NCBI GenBank assembly: GCA_023419055.1
Contig: JAEZYO010000718.1
Coordinates: 1-16,222 of the forward strand
Reading direction: 5' to 3'
DNA from: Pseudomonadota bacterium
Lineage (GTDB): Bacteria > Myxococcota > Polyangia > Polyangiales > Polyangiaceae
Length of the DNA stretch: 16,222 nt
Under the pieces are notes generated by a model. The model had not been told where the DNA came from. It worked only from the letters and a program-made list of their open reading frames with translations, and made no database searches. The position numbers and the translations under genes are program-made. Shown here in pieces: positions 1 through 7,942 of this stretch; within the stretch, counting starts at the first letter, position 1; the number at the start of each line of letters is the position of its first letter.

Positions 1-1283
1 TCGCCCTCCAGATCTGCCGCGCCCTCGCTGCGGCGCACGGCAAGGGGGTCGTGCACCGCGACATGAAGCCGGAGAACGTGTTTCTCCAGCGCACTCCGGA
101 CGGCGAAGAGGTCGTGAAGATCGTCGACTTCGGCATCGCGCAGCTTCGCACCAACGAGGAGGCCGCTGCGGGCGCCTCGAAGCGACGCCTCACGCGAACC
201 GGCATGATTTTCGGCACGCCAGAGTACATGTCGCCCGAGCAGGCCGCGGGAAAGCACGCCGATCTCCGCTCGGACGTCTACGCGGTCGCGATCATCCTGT
301 ACGAGATGTTCACGGGCGCGGTGCCCTTCACCGGTGAGACCTTCCTCGAGGTCTTGAACAAGCACCTGAACGGCACCATGCCGCCGATGCCCGCCGTCTT
401 CCCCGAGCTCCAGATCTCGCCCGAGCTCCAAGCCGTGATCACGCGCGGCCTCGAGAAGTCGCCCGACACGCGTTACCAATCGATGAACGAGTTCGCGCAC
501 GCGCTCATCGCCACGCCCGAGGGCAGCGGCCTCGGCCGCCATTCGCTCGTCCCGGGCCCCATGACTGAAGGCGGCAATTACGCCTTCGTCCCACCCGGAA
601 GCCCCACCGCCGCGCAGTTTCACAAGCCGAACACGCTCGGCCCCGCCGTGCAGCAGGGCGGCCCCTCCTCCAGCGTGCGCTCCACGACGCCGATCGAGCT
701 CGTCTCGCGCACCGCCGAGACCCAGGCGTCGAGCGCGAACACGGTCGTCAGCCAGCGCAATTCCGGCGTCGGAGTCGCTCTGGCGGTCGGAGGCGTGCTG
801 CTCGTCTTCGCAGGCGGGGCAGGCGCCTTCTTCGCGTTGAAGGGTGGAACTCCCGCCGCCGAAGTTCCGCCGCCCCCCTCGACGACGCAGGTGAGCCCAC
901 CGGCGAGCGTCGTCGCGCCTCCCGAACCGACGCTCGTTGCTCCGCCTCCGACCACGCCGTCCGCCACGCCTCCGCCTTCTGCGACCGTCACCGTCGCGAC
1001 CAGCGTGCGCCTCGACGTGGTGACCGAGCCCGCCGGCGCGACCTTGTTCAAGAATGGCTTTCAGGTCTGCGACACGACACCCTGCGAGGTGACGGCGGAT
1101 CCGAACGAGACCCTGTCCCTCGAGGCGCGAAAAGGTGCCCAGAAGGGAACGGCCAAGGTGCTCGCTCAACGCGACCAGAAGGTCACCATCAAGCTCGGCG
1201 GCGGCGGCGCGAAGCCCGCGAGCGGTCCTCGCATGTGCGAGGTCGAGGTCGACGGGCTGAAGATCCTGCGACCGTGCCAGTGA
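1..1283 (+). CDS. Ser/Thr protein kinase with C-terminal PEGA domain (5' truncated by window edge)
   Basis: This is the C-terminal part of a Hanks-type Ser/Thr kinase; the frame is open from base 3, so the true start lies left of the window. Visible in order: catalytic loop HRDMKPEN with the catalytic Asp (about bases 54-80), DFG metal-binding motif (about 126-134), P+1 loop [10 protein letters not shown] with threonines before it in the activation loop, and the SDVYA helix-F region. A Pro/Ser/Thr-rich linker follows, then one hydrophobic segment (about 763-840), a second Pro-rich stretch, and a PEGA-like domain (about 1006-1200) with the typical [13 protein letters not shown] start and two cysteines in CDTTPC. 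The expected topology is a cytoplasmic kinase, a single membrane helix and an outside PEGA domain that probably binds the envelope or senses a signal. Being an RD kinase, it is probably activated by autophosphorylation. The substrate is unknown. The gene converges on the flavin reductase. Confidence 0.95.
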   Translation, partial: ALQICRALAAAHGKGVVHRDMKPENVFLQRTPDGEEVVKIVDFGIAQLRTNEEAAAGASKRRLTRTGMIFGTPEYMSPEQAAGKHADLRSDVYAVAIILYEMFTGAVPFTGETFLEVLNKHLNGTMPPMPAVFPELQISPELQAVITRGLEKSPDTRYQSMNEFAHALIATPEGSGLGRHSLVPGPMTEGGNYAFVPPGSPTAAQFHKPNTLGPAVQQGGPSSSVRSTTPIELVSRTAETQASSANTVVSQRNSGVGVALAVGGVLLVFAGGAGAFFALKGGTPAAEVPPPPSTTQVSPPASVVAPPEPTLVAPPPTTPSATPPPSATVTVATSVRLDVVTEPAGATLFKNGFQVCDTTPCEVTADPNETLSLEARKGAQKGTAKVLAQRDQKVTIKLGGGGAKPASGPRMCEVEVDGLKILRPCQ

Positions 1284-1333
1284 CGCTCTCGAGCGTGGTC
1301 TCTTCACTTCGAGACGGCTCGGGACGCCGGTAG

Positions 1334-1906
1334 TCAGCTCTGCGGTTCGCGGAGCGGCTTCAGCGCGCCTGCCCAGCGGGCGAGCTCGTCGAGCATGGTT
1401 CGAGCGGCCTTCTGCATGCCCTCCGTGCCGACGAACTTCCCGCTCTCGTCGCGGTGCTGCGCAAAGAAGGGGATCGAGACGCCTTCGGGGAGCGGCATCA
1501 TGCCGAGCGCCGACACCGGGAGCTTCGTCATCTGCACCGCGCGCAAGCCGCCGGACGCGCCGCCGTAGCTCACGAAGCCGGCCGGCTTGTACTTCCACTC
1601 GTGATAGACGTAGTCGAGCGCGTTGAGCAGCGAGGGCGCCGAGCTGTAGTTGTACTCCGGCGTCACGAACACGAACGCGTCTGCCGCGTCGATGATCGCG
1701 CTCCAGCGCTTGGTGTGCTCGTTCTCGTACTTCTTGAGGCGCGGGTGATTCGGCTCGTCGAGGAGCGGGAGATCGATCTCGTCGAGATCCACGGCGAGCG
1801 TCTCGAAGCGCTGGTCCGCCCGCGCGAGCTCGAGGAACCAATCCGCCACCGAGGGTCCGACGCGCCCGGGCCGCGTGCTCGCAATCACGACGTGCAGCTT
1901 CAACAT
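1334..1906 (-). CDS. NADPH-dependent FMN reductase family protein
   Basis: This 190-residue flavodoxin-fold protein of the FMN_red family would reduce FMN or quinone-like acceptors with NAD(P)H in the cytoplasm. The phosphate-binding loop ASTRPGRVG (residues 9-17) follows the first beta strand, FVFVTPEYNYSSAPSLLNAL (residues 79-98) is the family signature, and YGGASGG (114-120) forms another flavin-contact loop. The length fits the family. The ATG at 1906 was chosen because it starts the first beta strand directly (MLKLHVVIAS); the longer open frame to 2053 lies inside livF and reads as low-complexity shadow. No Shine-Dalgarno is visible; TACCTT sits 6 bases before the ATG. It lies 58 bp after livF on the same strand, so read-through is possible, but a link to amino-acid uptake is not evident. 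The physiological electron acceptor cannot be told from sequence. Confidence 0.9.
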   Translation of the reverse strand: MLKLHVVIASTRPGRVGPSVADWFLELARADQRFETLAVDLDEIDLPLLDEPNHPRLKKYENEHTKRWSAIIDAADAFVFVTPEYNYSSAPSLLNALDYVYHEWKYKPAGFVSYGGASGGLRAVQMTKLPVSALGMMPLPEGVSIPFFAQHRDESGKFVGTEGMQKAARTMLDELARWAGALKPLREPQS

Positions 1907-1964
1907 GCGAGGAAGGTAGAACCTGTCGCCCTCCGGGGATAGCGCGCAAATTCGCGAAGCGGGC

Positions 1965-2699
1965 TCAGGCCTCGACGTTTTCGCCCAGGTAGGCGGCGCG
2001 AACTCGCTCGTCCGCGCGGAGCTCGGCCGCGCTGCCGGAGAGCACCACTTCACCCGTAGCGAGCACGTACCCGCGGTCGGCCGTCTCGAGCGCGAGGCGC
2101 GTGTTCTGCTCGACCAGCAGGATCGTGATGCCGGTCTTGGCGATCTCGATGATGGCCTGGAAAATCTGCTGCACGAGCTTCGGCGCGAGGCCCAGGCTCG
2201 GCTCGTCGAGCAGCAACAGCTTGGGCGCCCCCATCAACGCGCGCGCGATCGCGAGCATTTGTTGCTCACCGCCGGAAAGCGTCCCGCCGTCCTGGCGGAG
2301 CCGCTCTCCGAGGCGAGGGAAGAGCGCGATCGCGCGCTCGAAGCGCTCCTTCATGCCCGCGGGGTCGCGCTTGAGATAGCTGCCGAGCCGGAGGTTCTCC
2401 TCCACGCTCAAGTTGCCGAAGATGGCGCGCCCCTCGGGCACGAGCGCGACGCCGAGCCCCGCGACGCGATGGGTGGCCATCCCCACGACCTGGCGGTCGA
2501 AGACCTTGATGCTGCCGGACGCGGCCTTCACGAGCTGCACGATCGACTTCAGCGTGCTCGTCTTCCCGGCGCCGTTCGCGCCGATCAAGGTCACGATTTC
2601 GCCGCGCCGCACCTCGAGATCGATGCCCTTCACCGCGGCGATCCCGCCGTACGACACGCGGAGCCCGCTCACGGCGAGGTCGATCGGCGCGTCGCTCAC
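1965..2699 (-). CDS. livF: Branched-chain amino acid ABC transporter ATP-binding protein LivF
   Basis: This is the second ATPase of a HAAT-family importer; it hydrolyses ATP at the cytoplasmic face of the LivHM channel. The 244 residues match the family length. Visible motifs: Walker A GANGAGKT (residues 40-47), ABC signature LSGGE (141-145), Walker B LLLLDEP (161-167), and LVEQN (about 195-199) at the switch, where LivF proteins usually carry Gln. The C-terminus RAAYLGE is typical of LivF. The GTG at 2699 was chosen because it overlaps the livG stop as GTGA (4 bp), is preceded by GGAGG about 8 bases upstream, and leaves a normal N-terminus; the frame upstream of it is livG shadow. It is the last gene of livKHMGF and is probably translated by coupling to livG. 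Confidence 0.96.
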   Translation of the reverse strand: MSDAPIDLAVSGLRVSYGGIAAVKGIDLEVRRGEIVTLIGANGAGKTSTLKSIVQLVKAASGSIKVFDRQVVGMATHRVAGLGVALVPEGRAIFGNLSVEENLRLGSYLKRDPAGMKERFERAIALFPRLGERLRQDGGTLSGGEQQMLAIARALMGAPKLLLLDEPSLGLAPKLVQQIFQAIIEIAKTGITILLVEQNTRLALETADRGYVLATGEVVLSGSAAELRADERVRAAYLGENVEA

Positions 2700-3472
2700 G
2701 AGCGCTCCTCCACCTCTTGACCGAGGTAGGCAGCGAGCACCTTCGGATCGCGCTTGATGGCGTCGGGGGTGCCCTCCGCGATCGTCTCGCCGTGGTCGAC
2801 GACGTGAACGGCGTCGCACACCCCGAGCACCACGCTCATGTTGTGCTCGACCAGCACGACCGTGAGACCCATCTGATCGCGCAAGAAGCGGATCTGCTGC
2901 TTCAGATCGTTCGCTTCCTGGCTGTTCATGCCGGCCGCCGGTTCGTCGAGCAGAATGACCTTCGGCGCGAGCATCAGGGCGCGCGCGATCTCGAGCCTGC
3001 GCTGCGAGCCGTAGGGCAAGCTGCCCGCGAGATCGTTTCGCGCCGACTTGAGACCGAACACCTCGAGCAGCTCCTGGGCGCGCGCGCTGAGCGCGCCTTC
3101 GTCACGTGCGTACGCGCGGGTCCTGAGCAGCGCGTCCACGAGGTTGCTCTGGTGCAGGTGATGACCTGCGACCATCACGTTCTCCTCGACGGTCATCGAG
3201 CGGAAGATGCGGATGTTCTGGAAGGTACGCGCCACTCCGCGCCGGGCGATCTGCGCCGGCCGCTGCCCGGAGATGTCCTCGCCGTCGAAGAGCACCTTGC
3301 CGCCGTCCGGCTTGTAAACCCCTGTAATAACGTTGAAAATCGTCGTCTTGCCGGCGCCGTTCGGCCCGATGAGCCCGAAGATGGCGCCCGGCGCGACCGT
3401 GAAGCTGACGGCGCGGACGGCGCGCAAGCCACCGAAGACCTTCTCGACCCCCTTGAGGACGAGCAGACTCAC
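2696..3472 (-). CDS. livG: Branched-chain amino acid ABC transporter ATP-binding protein LivG
   Basis: This is the first ATPase of the HAAT importer, 258 residues. Visible motifs: Walker A GPNGAGKT (residues 36-43), Q-loop in ARTFQNIRIF (81-90), signature LPYGSQRRLEIARAL (152-166) in the LivG-typical form rather than LSGGQ, Walker B VILLDEP (172-178), and the switch His in LVEHNMS (His210). The long insert between Q-loop and signature (about residues 100-135) is also usual for LivG. The GTG start at 3472 overlaps the livM stop as GTGA and has GGAGG 7 bases upstream. It should pair with LivF as an ATPase heterodimer under LivH/LivM. The substrate could be branched-chain amino acids, amides or urea, since the HAAT family covers all of these. 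Confidence 0.96.
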   Translation of the reverse strand: MSLLVLKGVEKVFGGLRAVRAVSFTVAPGAIFGLIGPNGAGKTTIFNVITGVYKPDGGKVLFDGEDISGQRPAQIARRGVARTFQNIRIFRSMTVEENVMVAGHHLHQSNLVDALLRTRAYARDEGALSARAQELLEVFGLKSARNDLAGSLPYGSQRRLEIARALMLAPKVILLDEPAAGMNSQEANDLKQQIRFLRDQMGLTVVLVEHNMSVVLGVCDAVHVVDHGETIAEGTPDAIKRDPKVLAAYLGQEVEERS

Positions 3473-4509
3473 GTCGTCGCCTCCGGGCTCTTCGGCAGCT
3501 TCGGCTTGCGCTTGAAGAGCACGTCCGAGAGCTCGCGCGTGCCGAGCAACCCCTGCGGGCGCACGATCATGATCAGGATCAGGAGCAACGCGTAGAGCAC
3601 CAGGCGGTACTCCTGGAAGTCGCGCATCAGCTCGAGCGTCACCGCGACGAAGACGCCGCCGATGACCGCGCCCGAGATCGACCCCAGCCCACCGACGATG
3701 ACCATCACGATCATGTCGATCGATTTTTCGAACTTGAAGTCTTCGGGACGAATGCCCGCCTGCATGTGAGCGAAGAGCCCGCCCGCCACGCCCGCCGCCG
3801 CGGCGCTGATCGCGAACGCCGTCACCTTGAGGCGGACCGTCGGAGTGCCCATCGCCTCCGCGGCGATCTCGTCTTCACGAATGGCAGAGAGCGAGCGCCC
3901 GGTCTGAGCGAAGGTGAGGTTCCGCGCCGCGATCACCACCAGGACGACCCAGAAGAACACCCAGAAGAAGTCGGTATAGGCCGGCAACCCTGCGGGATCG
4001 TTACCGAAATAGCCCGTAGCCGCGCCCAGGAAGGTCGCGTTGTTGAAGAGGATCCGGATGATCTCGCCGAAGCCGAGCGTCACGACGGCGAGGTAGTCCC
4101 CGCGCAGCCGCAGGCTCGGGATCCCGACCACAAGTCCCGTGAGCCCCGCGAGCACCCCACCCGCGATCAGCGCCAGATTGAAGGTCACTCCGTCCGCGAG
4201 CGCGCCCGGTCCGAGCGCTCCGGTCACGTGCGGCGCGATCTGAACGCCGAGGAAGGCGGCGGAGTACGCGCCCACCGCCATGAACCCGGCGTGACCGATC
4301 GAGAACTGGCCCGTCGTGCCGTTGATCAGGTTCAGGCCGACGGCGAGGATCACGTTGATCCCCGAGAGCAAGAGGATGCGCTGCACGTACTCGATGACGA
4401 CCGCTCGAACGACGACGTCGAGCCCGTAGAGCGCCGCGAGCACGAGCACCGCCCCGAGCAGACGACGTCCCCAGCGGGGCGGCGGTGGAGCGACGACCGC
4501 GCTCGCCAC
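3469..4509 (-). CDS. livM: Branched-chain amino acid ABC transporter permease LivM
   Basis: This inner-membrane permease of the HAAT importer has 346 residues from the GTG at 4509. That start overlaps the livH TAG by one base (TAGTG) and has AGGAG a few bases upstream; the longer open frame to 4902 is an Arg-rich shadow of livH. The N-terminal PPPPRWGRR stretch is followed by many hydrophobic segments. GLNLINGTTGQFSIGHAGFM is the family hallmark near the N-terminus, and the cytoplasmic coupling loop reads GRSLSAIREDEIAAEAMG, the permease contact to the ATPases. The tail IVRPQGLLG is typical of the family. It should form the transmembrane heterodimer with LivH. Confidence 0.95.
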   Translation of the reverse strand: MASAVVAPPPPRWGRRLLGAVLVLAALYGLDVVVRAVVIEYVQRILLLSGINVILAVGLNLINGTTGQFSIGHAGFMAVGAYSAAFLGVQIAPHVTGALGPGALADGVTFNLALIAGGVLAGLTGLVVGIPSLRLRGDYLAVVTLGFGEIIRILFNNATFLGAATGYFGNDPAGLPAYTDFFWVFFWVVLVVIAARNLTFAQTGRSLSAIREDEIAAEAMGTPTVRLKVTAFAISAAAAGVAGGLFAHMQAGIRPEDFKFEKSIDMIVMVIVGGLGSISGAVIGGVFVAVTLELMRDFQEYRLVLYALLLILIMIVRPQGLLGTRELSDVLFKRKPKLPKSPEATT

Positions 4510-5426
4510 TAGACCTTCTCCTGCTTGACGATCCCGAGCAAGCCTTCGGGCTTGAGGATCAGGATCAAGATCAGGATGACGAAGGTGATGGCGTCGCGAT
4601 AATCCGGGGAAATGTAGCCGGCGGTGAGTTGCTCGGCGAGGCCGATGAGCAGGCCACCGACCACCGCGCCCGGGATGTTGCCGATGCCGCCGAGCACCGC
4701 GGCGACGAACGCCTTCAGCCCGGTGAGCACGCCCATCAAGGGGTTGATGATGATCTGGTCGAGCCCGAATAGGATCCCGCCCGCCGCGGCGAGGCCCGAC
4801 CCGATCGCGAACGTGGCGGAGATGGTGCGGTTCGTGTCGACGCCCATCAGCTTCGCCGCGTCGAGGTTCACCGAGAGCGCGCGCATGGCTCGCCCGGTCC
4901 ACGTCTTTTGCACGAGCAGGTGCAGGCCGAGCATCAGCGCGAGGGCGACCACGAAGATCGTCAGCTTGATGTTCGTGAGGATCACTCCGCCGATCTCGAA
5001 GCGGACCTCGCGCAACACGGCGGGGTAGCGGCGCGGGTTGGGAGAGAACGCGAGCATGGCCGCGTTCTGCAGGAAGAGGCTCACGCCGATCGCGGTGATG
5101 AGCGCCGTCAGGCGAGGAGCCGAGCGCACCGGGCGGTACGCCAAGAATTCGACCGTCACGCCGAGCAGGGCCGCGGCCGCCATCGCGACCGCGAGCACGA
5201 GGATCGCGAGGTAGAGCGGGAAGGCTGCTCCACGCGCCTCGAACGCCTCGATCCCGAACGAAATGGCGGTGTAGTACCCGGCGTACGCGCCCACCATGAA
5301 CACCTCGCCGTGGGCGAAGTTGATGAGCTTCAGGATCCCGTACACCATCGTGTACCCGAGAGCGATCAGCGCGTAGATCGACCCGAGCGAGAGCCCGTTG
5401 ATGACTTGCTGGATGAACTCGCTCAC
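4509..5426 (-). CDS. livH: Branched-chain amino acid ABC transporter permease LivH
   Basis: This is the partner permease of LivM, 305 residues, all-helical and membrane-embedded. Family marks: GLSLGSIYALIALGYTMVYG at residues 14-33, then LKLINFAHGEVFMVGAY, and the coupling loop GRAMRALSVNLDAAKLMGVD. The C-terminus LILKPEGLLG is typical. The GTG start at 5426 lies 15 bases after the livK stop; its upstream sequence is a weak Shine-Dalgarno, unlike livM, livG and livF. It is the second gene of the livKHMGF operon. A PLYLAILVLAVAMAAAALLG helix follows an insert around residues 55-65 that is longer than in the E. coli protein as I recall it. Specificity is set by LivK, not by this protein. Confidence 0.95.
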   Translation of the reverse strand: MSEFIQQVINGLSLGSIYALIALGYTMVYGILKLINFAHGEVFMVGAYAGYYTAISFGIEAFEARGAAFPLYLAILVLAVAMAAAALLGVTVEFLAYRPVRSAPRLTALITAIGVSLFLQNAAMLAFSPNPRRYPAVLREVRFEIGGVILTNIKLTIFVVALALMLGLHLLVQKTWTGRAMRALSVNLDAAKLMGVDTNRTISATFAIGSGLAAAGGILFGLDQIIINPLMGVLTGLKAFVAAVLGGIGNIPGAVVGGLLIGLAEQLTAGYISPDYRDAITFVILILILILKPEGLLGIVKQEKV

Positions 5427-5441
5427 GTCGCGCTTACGGGA

Positions 5442-6623
5442 CTACGGCTCGACGAGGCTGTCGAACTTGGGCTTGCCGCCGGTGATCTTCAAGACGACCG
5501 CGGCCTTGTTGGGGTTCCGCTGCGGGTCGATGGTGATCTTGCCCGTGACGCCCTCGAAATCCTTGGTCTTCGCGAGCTCGTCCCGGACCGCCTTGTGGTC
5601 CGTGCCGCCCGCGCGCTTCATCGCGTCCAAGAGGACCGCGACGGCGTCGTAGCCGAGCGCCCCGAGCCCCGTCGGCTCCTGGCCGTACCTGGCCTTGAAA
5701 TCAGCGATGAACTTTTGCGCCATCGGCGTCGCCTGGTCGAGCGCGAAGTGGTTCGAAAAATACGAGCCCTCGAGCGCGTCGCCGCCGATCTTCACCAGAT
5801 CCGGCGCGTCCCAGCCGTCGCCGCCGAGCAGCGGCACCGAGAGCCCCAGGCGCTTCGCGGTGCGCGCGATGGCGCCGACCTCCGAGTAATAGCCGGGCAC
5901 GAAGATGGCCTGGGCGCCGGTGCCCTTGATCGCCGTCAACTGCGCGCTGAAATCGGTGTCGCCCTGCGAGTAGCTCTGCTCGATCGCGATCGTGCCGCCC
6001 TGCTCCGTGAACGCCTTGATGAACGCGTCGGCGAGGCCCTTCGAGTAGTCGTTCTTGACGTCCTTGAGGACCGCGACCTTGTCGAGCTTCAGGTTCTTGC
6101 GCGCGAAGGTGGCCATCACCTTGCCCTGGAACGGGTCGATGAAGCACACGCGGAAAATGTAGTCGCCGACCTCGGTGACCTTCGGGTTCGTGGAGGAGGG
6201 CGACACCATCGGGATCCCGCGCCGCTGCGCGATGCGACCGCCGGCGAGCGAGATGCTCGACGCCACCTCGCCGATGAGCGCGTCCACCTTCTCGACGTCG
6301 ATCAGGCGCGAGACCGCGTTCGCGCCTTCCGCGTTCTCACCGCGGGTGTCCAGCGTGACGAGGCGCACCTTGCGACCGAGCACGCCGCCCTTGGCGTTCG
6401 CCTCGTCGACGGCCATTTTCGCGGCCTTGTCGGTGTCTTGACCGAAGTGCGCGGTCCCGCCGGTGAGCGAGGCGTAGTGGCCGATGACGATATCGCCGCT
6501 CTTGGTCGCGGATCCGGAACCCGCGGGTCCGGCTTCCGAGCCGCCCGGCTTCTTGCAAGCAGCGAGGCCCATCGCCGCCGAAGCCAGCGCGAGCGTGATG
6601 AGGGTGCGACGTCCTAAGCGCAT
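5442..6623 (-). CDS. livK: Branched-chain amino acid ABC transporter substrate-binding lipoprotein LivK
   Basis: This is a periplasmic type I binding protein (393 residues) that captures the substrate for LivHMGF. The N-terminus MRLGRRTLITLALASAA is a signal peptide with lipobox LAAC (Cys23), so the mature protein is lipid-anchored. A Gly/Ser linker follows, then the bilobed fold: IVIGHYASLTGGTAHFG opens the domain, NAKGGVLGRKVRLV and the ligand-loop region GEVASSISLAGGRIAQRRG are family-typical, and ALGYDAVAVLLDAM lies near the end. ATG 6623 was chosen over the longer frame because it starts the signal peptide and has GAGGA upstream. Binding proteins of this fold also serve amides, urea and aromatic compounds, so branched-chain amino acids are the default guess only. 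First gene of the operon. Confidence 0.95.
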   Translation of the reverse strand: MRLGRRTLITLALASAAMGLAACKKPGGSEAGPAGSGSATKSGDIVIGHYASLTGGTAHFGQDTDKAAKMAVDEANAKGGVLGRKVRLVTLDTRGENAEGANAVSRLIDVEKVDALIGEVASSISLAGGRIAQRRGIPMVSPSSTNPKVTEVGDYIFRVCFIDPFQGKVMATFARKNLKLDKVAVLKDVKNDYSKGLADAFIKAFTEQGGTIAIEQSYSQGDTDFSAQLTAIKGTGAQAIFVPGYYSEVGAIARTAKRLGLSVPLLGGDGWDAPDLVKIGGDALEGSYFSNHFALDQATPMAQKFIADFKARYGQEPTGLGALGYDAVAVLLDAMKRAGGTDHKAVRDELAKTKDFEGVTGKITIDPQRNPNKAAVVLKITGGKPKFDSLVEP

Positions 6624-6651
6624 GGGCAGGTCCTCGAGATTTCTGGCGGCG

Positions 6652-6681
6652 ACGCTAACACAGCTCTCCACCCGAGAAGAA
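6652..6681 (-). promoter_or_regulatory. Candidate livK operon promoter
   Basis: Reading the minus strand, TTCTTC (6681-6676) is followed after 18 bases by TAGCGT (6657-6652), a -10-like TANNNT hexamer. Transcription would start near 6645 and leave about 20 bases of leader carrying the GAGGA ribosome site before livK. The -35 match is poor, so this rests mainly on the -10 and its position in the 82-bp gap before the operon. Confidence 0.3.
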
Positions 6682-6705
6682 AGCGACGGTCGACCACCCG
6701 GCGAC

Positions 6706-7293
6706 TTAGACCGCGATCAACCCGAAGGCCGCAACCCCGCGGCGGCGGAGCTCGCGGCGGTAGTCGCTCGCGCGCGAACGCGGCGCCCCAGCGAGGGCGC
6801 ACACGAGGTCGGCGGCCCAGGTGTCGAGGGTGGCCGCGCCGCAAGCGCTCAGATCGGTGGTTTTGCCCCTCACGACGTCGAGCCAAGCCGCGAGCGTGGC
6901 AGAGAAGCTCGGGGTCATCGTCGTACCGTCCTTCTCGAGGTAGCCGCGCGCCGCGAGTGTCGTCGACGTTTCCTCGATGAGGCCTTCGAAGCGTTTCTCA
7001 TGGATCAACGCGGGCAGCGCCGCGGCGGCGCGAGTCGCGCCGAGCGCTTGAGCCGCCCCGACCAGCGCCTGCACGAAGTGATCGCAGGGGTCCGCCTCCC
7101 TCGGCACCTCGGGTCGAGGCGAGGGCGAAACGGCACGCGGCGCGGCCGGGAGCGCGATGCCGGGCGGCGGCACCGCCCCCTCGGGGACGAGCAGGTAGGG
7201 CGTCACCGCGACCAGCCGGCGCCGCAGCGGCTTTGCGCGGGCGGTCGAGGAAGCGAGCGAAAGATCGGGCGAAAGGTCGAGCGCGGGTTGCAT
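6706..7293 (-). CDS. Hypothetical protein, 195 residues
   Basis: I do not recognise this protein. Codon third positions are strongly G/C-rich, which supports real coding. There is no signal peptide or membrane helix. Residues 1-70 are Pro/Ala-rich and probably disordered. From DPCDHFVQALVGAAQALG onward the protein looks like a compact, mostly alpha-helical domain, with a possible short winged segment at AARGYLEKDGTTMTPSF and a basic tail SDYRRELRRRGVAAFG. Four cysteines are scattered and form no obvious metal site. ATG 7293 is the only reasonable start, but no Shine-Dalgarno is visible. It lies 82 bp upstream of livK and 60 bp downstream of the cytochrome gene, all on one strand; neither neighbour suggests a role. 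Confidence 0.7.
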   Translation of the reverse strand: MQPALDLSPDLSLASSTARAKPLRRRLVAVTPYLLVPEGAVPPPGIALPAAPRAVSPSPRPEVPREADPCDHFVQALVGAAQALGATRAAAALPALIHEKRFEGLIEETSTTLAARGYLEKDGTTMTPSFSATLAAWLDVVRGKTTDLSACGAATLDTWAADLVCALAGAPRSRASDYRRELRRRGVAAFGLIAV

Positions 7294-7310
7294 CGATGAA
7301 ATCGTCGCGT

Positions 7311-7326
7311 CCCCCGCGAGCGGGGG
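7311..7326 (-). terminator. GC-rich hairpin, possible transcription end after the cytochrome gene
   Basis: CCCCCG and CGGGGG form a perfect 6-bp stem with a 4-base loop, 28 bases after the cytochrome stop codon and 17 bases before the next gene on the same strand. No T-tract follows on either strand, so it is at best an atypical or Rho-assisted terminator; it could equally be a leader hairpin of the downstream gene. Confidence 0.35.
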
Positions 7327-7353
7327 CCAACAATTCGCGATCGACCTCTCGCG

Positions 7354-7875
7354 CTACTCCGCGGGCTGGATCTTCACGCTCGCGGCGTTCTGTTCGTTGA
7401 CGCCGCCTTCCGGCACGGCCGCGCCGTGAGCGATCAGGATGTAGTTGACGACCGCCCAGTACTCTTCGGGCTTGAGCGAGCCCTTCTTGCTCTGCGGCAG
7501 CGGCATCTCTTTGCTCGTGTACTCGTACAGATCCTGCGCCGTGACGAAGGCCCCGCGCTTGTCCGCGCCGACACCCTCGTTGGTTCGGTACTGCGCCTGG
7601 CTCTGCATGGCCGGGTTCGACGAGGTGTTCGGGTCGCGCTTGTAGGTCGGCAGCGAGCCGGGACCGATCACGGGGGGAGCGGAGCTCAGACCCTCACCCT
7701 TCTTGCCGTGACACGCGGCGCATTGCAGCTCGAAAACCTCGGCTCCAGGCGGAGTCACCTTCTTCGCCTTGGCGAGGTTCGCGTCCATGAGCGATGCATT
7801 CGCGGAGGGAGCCGAACCGGCGCACGCCGCCATCAGACCCAAACAGGAAGCCAACAACGTGAAGCGCAACCACAT
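7354..7875 (-). CDS. Class I-type cytochrome c lipoprotein
   Basis: This 173-residue exported monoheme cytochrome c probably carries electrons at the outer face of a membrane. The signal peptide MWLRFTLLASCLGLM ends in lipobox MAAC (Cys18), so the protein is lipid-anchored. The heme site is CAACH (residues 52-56) within VFELQCAACHGKKGEG, and the likely axial methionine is Met124 in SKEMPLPQSKKG, followed by the usual C-terminal helix LKPEEYWAVVNYIL. That order is typical of Cytochrome_CBB3/class I domains. An insert (about residues 70-105) separates the heme from the Met region. The ATG at 7875 starts the signal peptide and has a modest purine-rich AAGGAA upstream. No oxidase or dehydrogenase gene is next to it, so its redox partner is unknown. 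Confidence 0.92.
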   Translation of the reverse strand: MWLRFTLLASCLGLMAACAGSAPSANASLMDANLAKAKKVTPPGAEVFELQCAACHGKKGEGLSSAPPVIGPGSLPTYKRDPNTSSNPAMQSQAQYRTNEGVGADKRGAFVTAQDLYEYTSKEMPLPQSKKGSLKPEEYWAVVNYILIAHGAAVPEGGVNEQNAASVKIQPAE

Positions 7876-7893
7876 GGAGGTTCGTTCCTTTTC

Positions 7894-7914
7894 TCGCCGC
7901 GGTGCGAGCGGCGA
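7894..7914 (-). promoter_or_regulatory. Perfect hairpin in the cytochrome leader
   Basis: TCGCCGC and GCGGCGA form a 7-bp perfect inverted repeat with a 7-base spacer, ending 18 bases before the cytochrome start codon. In the transcript it would place a stable stem just before the purine-rich AAGGAA ribosome site. No T-run follows, so it does not look like a terminator. Confidence 0.35.
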
Positions 7915-7923
7915 AAACGGGGT

Positions 7924-7942
7924 TAGCTCACGGAGTAGCTCA
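7924..7942 (-). promoter_or_regulatory. Direct repeat TGAGCTA-N5-TGAGCTA, possible operator
   Basis: On the minus strand the heptamer TGAGCTA occurs twice, 12 bases apart from start to start, about 50-70 bases before the cytochrome start codon. Tandem sites of this kind often bind an activator or repressor, but a 12-bp spacing is not a classic helical-phase distance and no protein can be named. Confidence 0.3.

Noticed and set aside
1284..1333. A terminator between the convergent kinase and flavin reductase genes
   Set aside because: GTCTC and GAGAC can pair around an 8-base loop, but the stem is only 5 bp and no T-tract follows.
3469..4902. A long LivM beginning at 4902
   Set aside because: The first 131 residues are Arg/His-rich and read over livH; the GTG at 4509 with a ribosome site gives the normal LivM length.
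4908..6617. A 569-codon open frame on the plus strand across livH and livK
   Set aside because: It lies antisense to two certain genes and its product is almost entirely Arg/Glu/His/Asp/Leu-rich low complexity, the usual shadow of GC-rich coding DNA.
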